DNA of 64,000 bases from Triatoma infestans. Taxonomy: Eukaryota > Arthropoda > Insecta > Hemiptera > Reduviidae. The stretch is from NCBI GenBank assembly GCA_011037195.1, contig JAAEAF010000266.1, positions 1 through 64,000 on the forward strand. The letters are read 5' to 3'. A program made the translations under genes and the position numbers. The notes beneath the pieces are model-generated. The model did no database searches and was not told where the DNA came from. It worked only from the letters and a program-made list of their open reading frames with translations. Below are positions 44,043 through 56,400 of the stretch, in pieces (position 1 is the stretch's first letter; the number at the start of each line of letters is the position of its first letter).

Positions 44043-47000
44043 AAATTTATATTCTTTCTAATTAGTTTAACTAACAAATACAAATAAGCTCCCAAAGAAG
44101 TAGACTGATTCTGTGTTTTTCAAAAATAAATTCTTTATTCTTTATTATTTCAAATATAAATACTGTCTGCCAATCGCACTCTTTATAAATTATTGATTTT
44201 GGAGGCTAGATGGCAGAATTAAAATTGTTTCACTGATTAAAATTGAACTCCTTCACTAAAGGAGTACAACTCTTCCGAGGTATGAGTCAAAAAACTTGTA
44301 TAACCCATCTCTAGAAATTTAACTTAATGAGCTAGTCCAAATTTACTTAGCCAAGAATGCCACCCTAATTTCATTTAATACGGGATAAGAGCATGTAAAT
44401 TGGCAAGTGTTCTCGGCTTCATTGTATGATAAAGGATCAGGTGCAATATCCTTTATCCAAGACTTATAGTTTTCTAGCCTTATATGGCATGCCTATCATT
44501 TCCATATAATTGGTGTTTAAAACAAAAAATTCCGATGGTTAATGAAGAGGAATTGTATGGGTATAAGTGACTCCGCGGCTTAATTTCTCAACCGTGGTAT
44601 ATAATATGCTTCGTTCTTACTAGCAAACATTTCTAACAAGTAATAAATCTCTCGAAACAGTTAGCTGAAATTTGTTCCCTCTTATCATTAAATACTTAAA
44701 CAAGGACTGACTTCTTTTCATTATAATATATACTCGTATATGGTACAATATATGGTTCTCGCTACTATAAATTTTTGGAGCACTCAGAAGCTGTTGGAAT
44801 ACCATATTTGTGGAAAATAGGTTAACGGGAAATCGGACTTTACAGTATTGATTGAGGTTTTTTTTTTGCAATTTTCTTAATAATGAGACGACTTTCTTTT
44901 TAAATTTGGAATGTTAACCTTACTTTAGATTTCAACATGTAAAGAAAATGATAAAGCTTTTTATATGCAGAACTTTAAAGTATATCTTGCATTACAGTCA
45001 TCAGCAATTTGAATGGTCCATATTAATCAGGTGCTCGTTAGTTACCAACTCCCATACGCTAACAAACATCTGAGATAAATATTCAGTTTTAACTTCAGTT
45101 ACACTTGTATATTGTCACTTCATTCTCGTTAAGAAAGTCTTTAGGAAAAAAAAAATGAAAAGAAAAGTCACTAACGACATGCTGCACTAATTATGTGACC
45201 AATGAAATGAAGAAAGAGTTCTTGTCTTAAGCCAAAGTCGATTGAGTATTAATTTAGTTGGAAGCTCAATCAGGGCACACTATACCCACTCTTATTCCTC
45301 CTTCTTACATTCTCTTCACTGGAATTACCAGTGTATAGACCTTTCTCTCTCACTCACTAGAAACTAGAAGTTGGGCGAGAAGTTCATGAAGTGAGGGTAA
45401 GAGGACGTGGTTTATAAATAAATTACTACACACTGAAGAAAGGAGGGGTTTTTGGATGGCCTTCTTCATCCTATGAACATGAGATAGGGAAGAGGGTGTA
45501 CTCGGTATCGTGTGATGATGGAGTGTGGAAGGTTTTGTAGAACAAAAGGATTGTTAGTGAAAGACCCAGAAAGTGCAGGAGGAGGTCTAGTGAGTGAAAA
45601 CACCCTTCTGTGCCGCGTCTTTAATATTACAAATTCCGAGTTCATAACGTCGCAAGTTTTCCCACTACCCAAACCACACTAAACACATATATTGCTTGTT
45701 GCAAAACTCAGTTTCTCTACAATCGCTTATATATATATATACATATATTAAGTATATAAACTAAGTTTCTTACAACATTTTTGCTTTTTAATTTGAAATT
45801 ATAGTTTAGCTATTGATTTAAGAAAAATGTTTTCAGTAGATTCATTTTTAAAGAACAATGAAATATAATAAAAATCACTCTGTTCCGCTAACTTTAAACA
45901 GAGGAATGTAAATAAACAATTTTCGTTTATTTATTACTTGGATTACTTTTTATTTCTGAATTTCTATCATAGTTTCTCCAAACTGTAAGGGCGGATGGTG
46001 ACTGGACTGTTAAATGAAAAATGGTAGTTCAGAGGATTCGCAAATGATTATGTTGCTATAATGGCGAGCAAACCACAAGGCACATCATTTTGTTTATACG
46101 TATAACAATAAAAAACTTGTGATACTTATGCGGGCAACGGATATGCTTCCCGCTCTTAGTGATCAACTTCCTTTACTCTTAGAAAATAAATACGTTTCTG
46201 AAGTCTTTATCCTTGAATCTGCAACACTAGAACGAAGAATGGCATATAATTGAATAGTTTTGGCAGAGTATTTGATTTATTTGTGGACAGCATAGTTGAG
46301 TGCTTTTCTTAAATGAACAAGAGGTTTTTGAGGGGTTAATGAGTAGTTTAGATTCATATTTTTCTTTACTTTCTTTTATTGTGAACGTGTCTGATTTTCT
46401 CAATTGAGTTTTTACTGGAAAATATTTGATTTCAAGATCTCTGGAAATATAAAATAAAGTGTTTGTGATGTTAAAATTTGAGGGAACAGTGTAATGTTAA
46501 CCGACATGATGCTTGTGTCTAGGATTTCAATAAATCACGTCCTAAATGGTTTAGTATTTAGTTATTGATAATGTAATTATTGAAATTAGAACATGTATGT
46601 TTGTAGTTCAGAATAATCCACAATAATAATGAATAAGAACCTTAGTTAGTATATTATGATTATTAAAATACGGTCAGGTTATTCCGATTTATATACATCA
46701 GAAGAAAATTGTTGAAAGGTTTGCATTGTAATTTGGTATTGTTGGATGGTATACAATGGTTAGTTTACTATATATCATGTACTTGAACTGGTATATGGTT
46801 GAATGCAGATGGTTTTGTATAAGCATGTTGCGGACAAGTAGCTTGGAGTGGTGTCGCTTAACCGACATTCTAGTAACTATACTGTATTATATAGCCTGTG
46901 GTCCTATTTATGAGAGTATATAGAGGAACATGTTGCCAAGAAAGGTAAACATATCCATCTATACATTACTCTATACCACGAACCTTTACAAAACATGTAC

Positions 47001-47488
47001 ATTATTAGATCAATATAACGACGTATTGGAATTTTACTTCACAATATGGCTGCCCATTTTTATACTGGCCGAATTTATATATGATTTTCACATATATGTT
47101 ATTGTGGATTTGTTTTTGTGACAGCCACGGTGGTTGGTCGACCTTAAAAGGGTCAGCCGGTTTTTTTTTTTTTTCCCACATCGTTACTATATAAAAATGA
47201 GAGATTTTGAACACATTTTCATTAACCTGTGTCTTCGGCTTTTTTATTTCCCTTGCAGCTCTAAGGGCGAATCTCGGATGAATTCTCGTCGGATTTTGGA
47301 ACTTGAATTTTCTTCGTAAATACCTACATCTTGATTGAGTAAGAATTCATAAATACAATATTACTAAAAAAAAAAAAAATACCAATCGTGCAACGTTTAA
47401 ATTTCATATTCCGTTTTGGGATATCATTTTTTTGGATTTTAGAATAGTATAGTATAGCTTATGGGAAGCTATATGAGAAAAAGCCCAA
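44043..47488. other. Quiet intronic stretch
   Basis: Relatively repeat-poor, with only faint dispersed-repeat traces (about 44880). The segment 45230-45680 is GC-richer with balanced base use, but no exon could be defined. No gene seen. Confidence 0.35.
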
Positions 47489-47729
47489 GGGAAGGGAATA
47501 GCTCAGTGGTAGCGCGCTGGACTAGCATCGCGGAGGTCACGGGTTCGAATCCAGCATGTAGCCCATAGATTTTCTTTTCCGAGGAGCCGCTACAACTCCC
47601 TGTCCGGTGATGGACAGTGTTGACTGTAGCTAGAGAACACTGCTTTGGAGACCGGCAGTGCACTGAGAAGCTCCGGGGAGCACAATAGATCTTTCAGGTT
47701 GCATTTCATAAAAAAAGAGAAAGACAAAG
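47489..47729 (+). mobile_element. tRNA-derived SINE with target duplication
   Basis: The cleanest copy. Box A tagctcagtggtagcgc and box B gggttcgaatcc match the Pol III consensus exactly. Body ctgtccggtgatggacagtg; 3' segment gcacaatagatctttcaggt, then an A-rich tail. The 9-bp aaagcccaa occurs immediately upstream and again after the tail (47730). Confidence 0.9.
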
Positions 47730-47738
47730 CCCAAAATG

Positions 47739-48840
47739 AGCAAATTTTCTTCGTCCAGTGAGCGAAGAAAAAGAAACAATTTACTTCTATATGGGAAAAC
47801 TAAAAAGAAAAGAGACAATAATCACTGATAGTCACTCCAGAAACTAAATAGAAAGAAATGAAGTAAAACAAGTCCTCTTTATAATAAACAAATTTGGAAA
47901 TAAAAAGTGACATCCAGAAAAAATGAAAATTAAAAAAAAAGGATAGAATTTCCCTGATTTTACTATCGAACATTTTGGTCCGTACACTATGAAAGTTCAA
48001 CAAAATAACTTTAAAACGAAAAATAAGTGGAAGTTGAAACTTCTATTCCATTTAGATACTATCAGGATTATCTGCCACGAATTTTCGGACAATGTCCATC
48101 TGCCGGACGCACATTATTAATAATTTTTATTCCTGTTTTAATTTTTATTTTAAACATTTTTCAGGGGTTATAATTTTTTTTCCCTTGGTCGTTTCCTCTT
48201 GCCGTGCAGTGCGTGGGCTCCCCTGACCCAACTATCCCGAACTTTTTCTATTACCTGTTTTCTCCTCCCTCAATCTTTCTTAATAAAGGCCTCTCTAAAA
48301 GTCATCTTCCATGTCCTATGAGGTTCCACTTTTGTTTCCAAGATGGCTTTCGATTTCCTCCGATTATACATCCGAGAAACGTATCTGTACCACCATTCCA
48401 AGGTATATGGTGATAAGGAGGTCAATTTTAGGAGTTTAGCGGATAGAATTATGTTTCAGTATCTAATAAAAGCATGCAGAGTGCCTAATATGGTTAGTTT
48501 GTTGAGGGGAAGTATATTTGAAATGTATACTAAATTTGATTAAAATATTGGCACTTTTAACAATTCAGCAACATTTTTGAGGAGAAAGTAGTTGAAATTG
48601 CAATAAAATTCCCAGTTAAGTTGATTTAATTTTTTATGTTTGAATTTGAATTTCCTCCGATGTACTTTTAGTAAACAATAAACCAATAATATATACGCAT
48701 TACTTCTCAACAATTAAAGGATTCTGTGACCTTAATCTTCCATTATTATCCAAGCAATGAGTTACTTAACTTTAAACTTTAGATATTCCTGCGCATTTAT
48801 TATAATTAACTTGTATTTTTCTTGTTCTTTTTGCCAACAG
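47739..48840. other. Intron just before the second DIP exon
   Basis: Contains a diverged dispersed-repeat piece (47990-48110) and short frames without motifs. It ends in the pyrimidine tract and AG acceptor of the exon. Confidence 0.4.
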
Positions 48841-49036
48841 AGCGCTTATCTTGAGGTAGTGATTCCACCAGACATAATTTACGAAGAAACATCTGGAGAC
48901 ATGATGATTCCAGAAGGTGGTTCGGCTAAGCTTGTTTGTAAAGCTAGAGGATATCCACCACCCAAAATCACCTGGAGGCGAGAAGATGGTGGAGAAATCA
49001 TTATCAGATCACCGGTCACTGGGCAAAAGTCCAAAG
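48841..49036 (+). CDS. DIP-family immunoglobulin exon (start of Ig2)
   Basis: Second exon of the same Dpr-interacting-protein gene. It begins in phase 0 directly after ttttgccaacag and ends in phase 1 before gtatgt, giving 65 codons plus one base. The peptide opens with SAYLEVVIPPDI, the linker that follows Ig1 in DIPs. It then has the EGGSAKLVCKARGYPPP strand with the first Ig2 cysteine, the core tryptophan in KITWRREDGGE, and a hydrophilic loop ending GQKSK. The second Ig2 cysteine must come from the next exon, outside the window. Joined to the exon at 29677 it gives an uninterrupted Ig1-Ig2 reading frame. The intron between them is 18,978 bp and packed with mobile elements. The acceptor has a good pyrimidine tract. 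The codons show no damage, in contrast to every transposon frame nearby. Confidence 0.95.
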
Positions 49037-50220
49037 GTATGTTCACACACATTTTTAAAGAAAAAAAAAATAAAGAATCGGATTTAAGTAGTTCCAGATG
49101 TTTTAGTATCCTCAGTGAGAGAGATTGTATCTTCTCATTTTGATCTTTAACGTTATCAACTAAATATTCGAAATTAGTTGTTAATTCTTTTAAATAAGGG
49201 TTTAAAGTTTAGATTAGAAATATTTAAAAATACAATATTATTCATATAAAGCGATATTAATTTCGTAATATAATGCGAATGTAACTAAAAATATATCAAT
49301 AAAATAAGAATATCATCAGCAGAAATATGAGGCTCATTTAAGGTATAAAAAGACACTTTATTTTAATCTCATAGTTTACCTTTCTTTTAGACAAAACTCC
49401 CTGGTCTTATCTAGTTACTAGGTCGCCAGTAAAAAATTCTTAGTTTTAAACTTGAGCCAGTTTTACAATTTGTTTCTCCTTCTTCGTAGCTGCGAAACTT
49501 GTCAACATATAAATGATTCGTTGAGAGTATCAATCAAAAGCAATCTAATGTTGTCAGACTCAGGAAGTAAAGCGGATGTGACAGAATTTCCAACATTTTC
49601 AAGCTTTGATTTTGCCGTTTGGAGAGAGAGTTTTCTTAGAATAAACCAAAATGCTTTTCAGGATCTTTGGCTTTTTTTTTATATAGTAACAAGTCTGTAT
49701 TATTGAATATGAACTTCAATACGAGATTCAAATGATGGAATTAAAATTCGATTTGCCATTCTACACATTTCAAATCAGGCATACTTGTTGGGTCACTTTT
49801 TTATCGATTAAATCAGTTGTTCGCACGATTCATACTATAGGTATGAAACATTATTGTATTTTAAAGTGGACCTGTCCTAAGAACTTGCTAATGCTTAAAT
49901 AGAACTAATGTACACTGAAACAGTGATCAAGCTGTTTGCCTTGTTGAGCAGCTGTTTTAAACTGACGACAGGGATGCTAGCTGACGGTATTGAAAGTATC
50001 GTTATTCTTAACTAGATATTTTTTGATTTATAGTGTTTTAATTTCTTTTTTTATTGGACGACTTTTGTAATTAATAGATCTAATGTCTAACTGGAGGACT
50101 TCTCTAGAGGTATCTCGAGGTGTTTAATTTAAATTAAATGAGGCGGAGGATAAAAAAAAAAGATACTTGTAATATGTAACATTTTCAAGTGATATGTCAA
50201 AAGATCAAAATTCAATATAT
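49037..50220. other. Intron after the second DIP exon
   Basis: Begins with the donor gtatgt. No further exon or repeat end recognised. Confidence 0.35.
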
Positions 50221-50594
50221 TGTAACCTCTAAACTAGCTACTGCAACCAGTTTTAAGTGGGTTCGTATAGATAAAATACTCTAAACTTCAATAAGGAAAA
50301 CATCAATTTATTGTTTTACAGAATAAATTATAAATACAATACTTAATAATAATTAATTCAGAGTTTAAACCACAAAAGTTCACTTTGTTCACTTTTTTAT
50401 ACACTTCGTTTGTAACAAGAAAACTCTCTTAGACTGACTGTGGTCCCACTATTTATACCGGTAGAGAAGGGTCTAGAATCTTCTCGATTCTTCTAAAAAG
50501 AGCTAGAGCTCACCGCTAGCGCTTCCTAGCGGCCACTAGGAGAACTTGAGGTACCTGCTTTCTTTCCTAGATGGCACCAGTTGCTGCGTTAAAA
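50221..50594 (-). mobile_element. 374-bp solo LTR, inverted partner of 30830
   Basis: Same family and length as 30830-31204 but on the minus strand, with the TATA segment ccggtataaatagtgggacc. AT-rich flanks (tatat, tattt) are compatible with a 5-bp duplication. Confidence 0.7.
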
Positions 50595-52405
50595 TATTTA
50601 TGCAAAAAACATAATCTTAATGGAGGAACTTTTTAAGTTGTCAAATATTCTAATAAGAACTGCGGTCATTATTTTGGGTAGCAGTCTTGCTAAACTTCCT
50701 TCATAACGTTCAAAATTTACCTAATCTTCGAAGAATAAGAGTTAGTGCTTCCTGGTCCAAAATTTTCAATTTATCTCACTCTCCAATGTAACCGTTCATT
50801 TCTCTTTGCAAGTATAAACGAACATTTTCTTTTACTATCTCTTTATCCAAAAATGAAAGGTAAACCGCAGAATTTAAACGAGCGTTTCGACAAAGAATTC
50901 TCATAATGAGAAATTTATTGCAGGCCAAACATGCTGATCTCTCACAAAATGTCTGCAATAATTATTCTCCATTAGCATTCAAAATACGAATGCTATTTTT
51001 TTTTTTTACCTATTTTGAGGTTTTTTTAAAGAAGAGGCCTATTCCTCTTGGGATGAGACCTCTAAATCTACAATATTCCTTCCAGATTGATTTTCCTAAG
51101 AAATCCTAGAATAAAGGAAGGTTTTAGGAGGATTATACTCCAACATCTGATTACTACCCAGGTGACTAAACCTTCTCTGGATGATGGCACCCAGGGTAGT
51201 CTAGAAATGTATTGGAGACTCCTCCAATCCCAATCAGAACCACATGCATATCGTTCTCTAAACCTATTTTTTCAGGTCCTCCCTTAGAAAAACCTGTTTC
51301 AGCATGTGAAGTCTGTTTTTGCCTTCGTAACTGTCCAGAAATTCTAGGCTGTCTCAGTTCTAGTAAGGATCTTCAGACATCTATTGACTGCCACATTCTT
51401 TTAAGTTCTTCTCGAAGGCTGGTGGCTAACTCATAGAAGAGTTTTGAAAAAAAGCAACCGGAAAATGCTAACTTAATATAATAATAAATTAAATTATTAA
51501 AGAACAAAAATATAATAATTAAATAATAATGTGATAATATAGCTTAATATTAAAAAATAATTACTAACTTAAAAGAAACTTTAAATTGATTTTATTATAA
51601 TTTAATCTTCTTTATAATTTAATCCTAATTATATATTATAATCTTACTCCTTCTGTTAAGAATACTTTTTTAAATTTAATTAATCAAATTTCTTTTATAA
51701 ACTGCGTATAGATTAAGTTAACTTGATCTCTGCGTCCAATTAGTTCTGATTTCCTTCTCTAGATTTTCTTATTTTATTACCTTCTTTAACCTTTTAACAG
51801 CTGGGATATATACTATATAAAATCACTAGCAGCAATTTATATGATGCTAAAGGTGCATTTATGTGTTTGTTACTGTCAGCATGCTAAACCTGCTAAACTC
51901 TGTCTTTTGTGGAATTTTCTATCTATCTTTCTTTATTCTCATATTTTATCTATCTCTTTATCTATCTTTTTGTCTCATACTCGACACATGGTATCGTATA
52001 TTTTATTGTGAACACTTTATAGTAATCTATTGTTTATTTATTAAATAGTACTAATTTTCTTGTAGATAAGGATGTTTGTACAGCTGGAACACTTTGCAAG
52101 TTGCTTTCACAAAAAATAAAGTCACTTCAACTATTGGAATATATTCGTTCTTTCATTCTACACCTAATCCTTCCATTGTTAAGGAGATAGTTAAGGAATT
52201 TCCAACTTTCATTAATTCTAAACAAATTCATTTTAATCATACAAGCGGATCAATTCTCACTCAATTTATTTAATAATTTAATACATTCAAAATATAAAAC
52301 ATACATTAAAATATTTATTTTTGCAAAAATTTAAACATAAATTATTTATTATTAATAAATAAAGTTTTAAACAGGTGCAATATAATAATCCTAAACATAT
52401 ATCAG
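50595..52405. other. AT-rich stretch, no gene seen
   Basis: Several short frames without motifs. A GC-richer block at 51040-51440 is not recognised. Confidence 0.3.
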
Positions 52406-52407
52406 TA

Positions 52408-53524
52408 GGAGGGTGGGGGCTTGTTGTTACAAATTTCAGTTAACATATTTTAATTGCTGTATGTGGCACTCAAAATTGCTTTCTCATTAATTTGTTGTCT
52501 CATTTATTACTACTAAATATATATTTTTTTTGAGATTTTTCAAAATGAAGTAACATTTAAATAATTCAAATACTATTACTGTAACAACGTGCCCTTCGGT
52601 GGGGCTTTTTGTTACATGCGGAGGGTAAGTTGTTACAATGTATAAAATACATGGTTGAGTGTTTATTTTAAGGAAATAAAACTGAAATATGTTCAATAAA
52701 CAAATTTCATATCTTTTTTTAATAATAATAGCAGCTTGATTATGATCTAAACATGGATTATTACAAACTTAAATGCTTGAACATTCATTCTCTTTCTATT
52801 CAATGTCCGAGTTACAATTCTGGCAAATATATCTAGAGTCATTTTTAACACATTTTGAATGGGCTCCTCTTTTGCACTGCATGCATTCATCCCAATTTTC
52901 TCCAAATTGACTGACCTTGACTGCGACCATGGTTTTTAGACATTTTAGGCACAGCCAGTGCTCATCTTCTTCGCCGGAACTTGATGGTGGCAAATTATTT
53001 TTTTTTTTATTTCTTGTTCGCAGTTTTGAAGACACAGATTTTCTTTTTGTTAGAATTGCCAACTTTCTCGTTTTTCTTGTTTTTGGCTTCATTTCTTTTA
53101 AGATCTGCCATGATTTGATTTAAGATATGCAATAGGGCAAGTTGTTTCAGTGTAACAGCATGCTCCAACCAAGTGTAACAACTAACCACACTGAAGGATT
53201 TCACTAATTAATCCGTAAACCATATTGGATTGAAATTATTGTTAAGGATGTATGAATTAACAGCATACGTATGAAAGCCTTACCTTTAGTAGTTTTCAGA
53301 TCACAACTTTCGGTTTCAATAATAAAATGTAGCTTTCACTATGATATTTCGAGGAAAGTCACACAATGCCGCCATATGCAACAGAATCTTAGCGGGAAGT
53401 GGTTACAACAAACAGCACCAGCATATCTCTCAACTTTGACCACTTAGGAAGTGCTTCTCGCAGCCGATTTTTTAAAAATTACTTCTAACAAAATGCCCTT
53501 GTAATAACAAGCCCCACCCTCCCC
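52408..53524 (-). mobile_element. Pogo/Tigger-like element reduced to its PHD finger
   Basis: Imperfect terminal inverted repeats (ggagggtgggggcttgttgt and ggggagggtggggcttgtta on the other strand) are flanked by TA, as in the Tc1/mariner-pogo superfamily. The 1117-bp element carries no DDE transposase. Its only recognisable coding part is the zinc finger at 52796-53092. GTTACA motifs recur near both ends and internally. Confidence 0.65.
52796..53092 (-). CDS. PHD-type zinc finger, C-terminal tail of a pogo-like transposase
   Basis: A 98-codon intact frame. The N-terminal 45 residues are basic and low-complexity (KTRKTRK, RTRNKKK) followed by an acidic SSSGEEDEH. Then comes a C4HC3 finger: CLKC, 18 residues, CMQC, four residues, H-x2-C, eight residues, C-x2-C, ending NSDIE. 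PHD-like fingers of this form commonly end insect pogo/jerky-type transposases, which suggests this is a truncated transposase tail within the element at 52408. The catalytic domain is missing. It could have been kept as a small protein or may simply be young. A cellular PHD gene is less likely given the TA-flanked inverted repeats around it. Confidence 0.6.
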   Translation of the reverse strand: MKPKTRKTRKLAILTKRKSVSSKLRTRNKKKNNLPPSSSGEEDEHWLCLKCLKTMVAVKVSQFGENWDECMQCKRGAHSKCVKNDSRYICQNCNSDIE

Positions 53525-53526
53525 TA

Positions 53527-53989
53527 ATACATAATTATATAAGTAATTGCAGGAATTCACGAGGAGCGGTCAATAAATATACAATATTTTAAAAATTATC
53601 AGACGTTTCAACAAATTTATTGTCTTCTACAGGGATAAATAAAGTAATTTGTGATTACAATGTGTAATCCATTTTAATAGCTTTTTTTATTTTTATCCCT
53701 GAAGAAAACAAAAAATTTGTCAAAATGTCGGATAATTTTTAAAAAAATTGTACTTTTATTGACCGCTCCTCATGATTTCCTGCAATTATAATCGAACGGT
53801 GGAGAATCATTATTATCATATATAAGTAATTTTAAACAGAAATATTACAAGATTTTAATGAATATTACATTTTCAATTTTTATCACCTAATTGGGGAATT
53901 AACGTAGTTTGGGAATAATTAGCTAGTGGTAGGACTAATCAGTTGCAATACTTTTATTTATCATTTTATATCCAGAATAAATTGTATGG
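53527..53989. other. Stretch with a short inverted repeat
   Basis: caggaattcacgaggagcgg (53550) and its near complement ccgctcctcatgatttcctg (53763) bracket about 210 bp, possibly a small MITE. A related internal inverted repeat includes aaatttgtcaaa.gt. No coding. Confidence 0.45.
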
Positions 53990-54242
53990 CAGCGCTCTCT
54001 GTCTTAACTTAAGAAATCTTGTAGCGGCGCTTTACATTTTAACCCCCAAACCATTTTTTTAATACAAGTGATAAGTTTTTATCTGTGCAGTTAACATTCC
54101 AAGTGTACAGAAAATCGTTGTAACCATTTTCGAGAAAATTAAAAAAACTCATTAATCAATTATTTAATATTGCACTTTCGATTAATCGCTTTTTTTTTAC
54201 CAAATTTGTTATTTTAACAATACTTCTAATGTATCTTAATAT

Positions 54243-54979
54243 TGAAAAGTGATTAGTTAGATGTGTTGTGCTCGGAGTGTCAGGCTGCACTGAAAGCTCT
54301 AGAGGCTTACAGAACTACCTCATCCCTAGTGAAGGAAATCGAGATGCATTGTCGAGACTCTTCAGGCACAACAAGGTACAGCTGATATGGGTGCCTGGAC
54401 ACATAGGGATTGAGGGTAATGATATGGCTGACCAACTGGCCAGGAACGGGGCATATAATCCGTCCATTGGTCCAGAGCCTGTCCTGAGGATCACTGGCGG
54501 AGCGGTTCGTGCGGCGATTAGGGAGTGGTTTCGCGGAAGCATGAAGAGATCTGGAGGGGGAGAGCCCAGGTGCCACACACAGCAAAAGGATGATGCCAGG
54601 GCTGTGTAAACGAAGGACCCAAATGGCCCTTAGTCTGAGTAGGAGCCAGATTTCTCTGGTGACGTGACTACTTACGGGTCATGGCAGGTTCAGGAACATC
54701 TACACAAGGTAGGGCTTATCAGCGTGGAACCCTTGTGCAGATTATGTCAGGAGGAGGAGGAAACGACCCGCCACCTGCTATTTAATTGCGTAGCAATAAC
54801 TAAATTGAGGTATGAGACCTTTGGTACATTGCGACCTGAGGAGATAGTAGCCCAAAATGATCTGGTGGTGAACGTCCTCAAACTCCTTAGGGAGGGAGGG
54901 TTCAACTACTAGAGGTTATCGGGAATGGCACAATAAGCCTCTGTTGGCTGCAGTGCCGGGGTATAGCCACCCTTGTTAG

Positions 54980-55011
<32 letters not shown>

Positions 55012-55552
55012 GATGTGTTGTAGTAGTAGTAGTAGTATTATGTGTTGTAGTGTAGCACGAGCGGTATTGAAAGGGGCTTATGAGTGTGTATGTTTCAGAG
55101 AAGGGCGACTAATAACCACTGTTTGAAATAAATAATTTAACTATATATTAATTTAGTAACTTTACAAGTAGTAAATTATTAATTGTAAATATTGAATTAA
55201 CTTATAATTATACAGAATCAAATATTTAGCTAGATTGATTTAAACTCAAATGTTCGCATAGCACTTATAACTGGCACTTATGTTCTCTCTCGAATGCAAT
55301 ACTGGTTGTACGCTTGGAATAGATTCGTAAAATAATGCTTCTCTTGGTAGTTAAAAACCTGCCCTTTATGTATGATTTCTGGAAGGGGTAAAAGACAAAG
55401 AGTGGCTTAGTTCTCCGACCTCTCTTGTAACAGTGTTTTGTACCTGGATAGAGTCGTCCCTAACAGTTCTAATTTCACACTTTATTTTAAGTTAAAATTC
55501 AATTAAATATTTTTCCAGTTCTTCCATTTTCCCATTTGCTTCTTCCACTACA
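54243..55552 (+). mobile_element. Solo LTR carrying a nested LINE fragment
   Basis: LTR from TGAAAAGTGATTAG to cttccactaca with exact 4-bp duplications ATAT (54239-54242, 55553-55556). Subtracting the nested LINE and its duplication leaves about 558 bp, the family length. Confidence 0.85.
54269..55009 (+). pseudogene. 5'-truncated I-type LINE with (AAT)n tail
   Basis: A 741-bp insert flanked by tagatgtgttg on both sides (54258-54268, 55010-55020). It reads the end of RNase H (NKVQLIWVPGHIGIEGNDMADQLARNGA), then with frameshifts LLTGHGRFR and HLHKVGLISVEPLCRLCQEEEETTRHLLFNC, stop at 54910, a short 3' UTR and (AAT)n. The complete RNase H motif and the cysteine knuckle place it in the I/Jockey group; a TAA-type tail is typical of I elements. 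It lacks reverse transcriptase and is inactive. Confidence 0.9.
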
Positions 55553-55870
55553 ATATTATATGGGATAATAGAATTATAAATTGTAGTGAAGTAGTTATTT
55601 AGAAGAAAGTACTCCTCTCCAAAAAAAAAATCAAAATTCCAAGTAAAAAGATTTCAAATAAAAGTGAGAAGCATTTATGTATGTCAATATACGAAGTTAA
55701 AAAAAAAAATTGTTTTGAAACTGTTTTCAAGAAAATTGCAGAAAACTGAAAAAGAAAACAACATTAAAGTAGCAAAATCCGATTGATGGATTTTGACTGA
55801 AACAATGAATGTTACCTAAACAGGAATACAGCTCTTTCTTACAGCAGTAAATGAAAGTAAAAATTATACA

Positions 55871-56400
55871 CAGCCTATGATTGATCCCAGTACGTTTAGA
55901 TTACTACGATCTATATAGAGTCTTACAATAATTTATTACTAATAAATTTGACTAGCGATATATGTTCAGTAGTGCTTCTTCCTCAAAAAGATATTTGGTC
56001 TGCCGCAATACACACCTAATTACTTTTTGTAATTCAAATGTATCTAGAGACTGGTTTGAATACTATGTTTATGTACGCATATCGTCTACATGCTAAATAT
56101 ATTAAGACAAATTTATTTGAGATGTCTGGTTGTAGACTTGTAAAAATACTGGCCTTATCTATGATGATAGACAGGAAGTTGGGATGGTACAATGAGTGAG
56201 TTGTTGAATCTTCTAAACAGACACAATATTTGTTATTGATATGTTAATAAGAATCTACTGGAGCAGTTTGTTGACCTCTCTGAGTTACTTTTAAAATCTA
56301 TGCTCACTAACGAGAATACTAATTTTACATTACAAGCTAATAATAGTAACTTTCACCCCTTATATCGTTTTTTTGTCCTTTAATTTAAATAATAATTATC
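55871..56400. other. Stretch without recognised gene
   Basis: AT-rich; may be the older 5' part of the LINE that ends at 56893, but no motif is readable. Confidence 0.3.

Larger units (their letters stand above)
53990..55870 (+). repeat. Helitron-like repeat hosting a two-level nest
   Basis: The left half ends ctaatgtatcttaatat at 54242. The right half resumes atattatatggg at 55553 and continues with family sequence (tttcaaataaaagtgagaag; ccgattgatggattttgac). The interruption is the LTR at 54243. Confidence 0.7.

Noticed and set aside
47489..47560. A tRNA gene, because box A and box B are exact
   Set aside because: The tRNA-like head continues into the SINE body found in several other copies, is flanked by a target duplication, and no complete cloverleaf with a matching acceptor stem is visible.
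48757..49143. A single 128-codon CDS starting at the upstream Met
   Set aside because: The part before 48841 is intron with a pyrimidine tract and AG acceptor, and the part after 49036 follows a GT donor. Only the middle matches the DIP family.
54307..54585. Minus-strand frames over the LINE at 54269
   Set aside because: They are antisense shadows of the RNase H frame, which has clear motifs on the plus strand.
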